Part shown: in pieces, positions 4,847-5,286 of the stretch
Layout: each line of letters opens with the position of its first letter
How positions within the stretch are numbered: position 1 is the first letter of the stretch
DNA from: an uncultured Anaerolineaceae bacterium
GTDB lineage: Bacteria; Chloroflexota; Anaerolineae; Anaerolineales; Anaerolineaceae
Assembly: GCA_937890875.1 (NCBI GenBank)
Contig: CALAEB010000017.1
Span: forward strand, 1-5,286
Length of the DNA stretch: 5,286 bases
Direction of reading: 5' to 3'
The notes under the pieces: model-generated
The model's database searches: none
What the model was told of the DNA's origin: nothing
The model's input: the letters and a program-made list of their open reading frames with translations, nothing else
Program-made: the position numbers and the translations under genes

Positions 4847-5286
4847 TGAACATACCGCTTTCTTGGCTAAAAGATTTTGTTGATGTGGATCTTCCGTTAG
4901 AAGAACTGGCCCGTGTGATGACCATGGCCGGCCTGGAGGTGGATGAAGTAAAGCTGCTAGGGCTGCCCGGACCGGAAAATGACCGTCACGGGTTCAAATT
5001 CACCGGTCTTTCCTGGCCGGCGGACAAATTCGTGGTCGCGGAAATCCGCGAGGTCAACCCGCATCCGGACGCCGACCGGCTGGTGCTCTGCCAGCTGGAG
5101 GATGGCACCGGTGAGCATACCATCCTGACCGGCGCGCCGAACCTGTATCCCTATAAGGGCCAGGGCCGCCTGGACCCGCCCATCAAAGTGGCTTACGTGC
5201 GCGAAGGCGCCACCCTGTATGACGGGCACAAACCGGGGTATGAACTGACAAAATTGAAGAAGACGAAGATCCGTGGCTTCGAGACC
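4846..5286 (+). CDS. pheT: Phenylalanyl-tRNA synthetase beta subunit (3' partial)
   Basis: The first 147 codons of PheT, normally about 800 residues, which partners PheS. It supplies tRNA binding and, in the missing part, the B3/B4 editing domain. The start MNIPLSWLKDFVDVDLP and MTMAGLEVDEV are the standard N-terminal module. From about residue 61 comes the EMAP-II-like OB fold with FVVAEIREVNPHPDADRL, then the LTGAPNL strand. The stretch between that and KLKKTKIRGFET is longer than in many homologues, with an added YPYKGQGRLDPP segment. Its ATG (4846-4848) shares its A with the TGA stop of pheS (4844-4846), the classic TGATG arrangement for coupled translation. GGAG (4834-4837) inside the end of pheS lies 8 bases upstream. 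It should share the T-box control of pheS. The gene runs off the right edge with no stop in view. Confidence 0.97.
   Translation, partial: MNIPLSWLKDFVDVDLPLEELARVMTMAGLEVDEVKLLGLPGPENDRHGFKFTGLSWPADKFVVAEIREVNPHPDADRLVLCQLEDGTGEHTILTGAPNLYPYKGQGRLDPPIKVAYVREGATLYDGHKPGYELTKLKKTKIRGFET

Overview
The window reads as chromosomal DNA from an anaerobic Chloroflexota bacterium, most likely of the Anaerolineae. This is inferred from three things: the style of the PheS/PheT proteins (a Chloroflexota/Thermus-like PheS with a four-cysteine cluster and a divergent motif 2), a membrane protein with a cytoplasmic Ig-like domain and an outside NTF2-like domain of a kind common in that group, and a T-box leader. 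No marker gene fixes the genus.

Layout from left to right. Positions 1-1066 hold the 3' part of a membrane protein whose reading frame is still open at the left edge. It converges on a fragment of a class II (zinc) fructose/tagatose-bisphosphate-type aldolase (1080-1487, minus strand), which keeps its start and the N-terminal half of the barrel but lacks the C-terminal half. A 253-bp AT-rich divergent region with repeated TTTGTTGTT words separates it from an intact DeoR-family sugar regulator (1741-2517, plus). This looks like the remains of a sugar-catabolism locus: the regulator and its candidate operators survive, while the enzyme is broken. Next is a stand-alone rubrerythrin-like diiron ferritin-family protein (2757-3242), probably part of peroxide or iron defence.

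The right-hand third is the phenylalanyl-tRNA synthetase operon. A near-consensus sigma70-type promoter (3353-3381) drives a complete T-box riboswitch (about 3402-3653). Its specifier codon TTC, kink-turn, stem III, antiterminator with a TGGT bulge and competing intrinsic terminator can all be read directly. Uncharged tRNA-Phe should therefore switch on pheS (3806-4846) and pheT (from 4846, running off the right edge); the two genes overlap by one base. Between the T-box terminator and pheS lies a 111-bp nested inverted repeat with a perfect 22-bp hairpin at its core, which the T-box does not explain.

Nothing here clearly amounts to a new system. The most unusual items are the nested inverted repeat inside the pheST leader, the truncated aldolase beside an orphaned regulator, and the divergent motif 2 of PheS. 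I saw no tRNA, rRNA, CRISPR array or insertion-sequence transposase.
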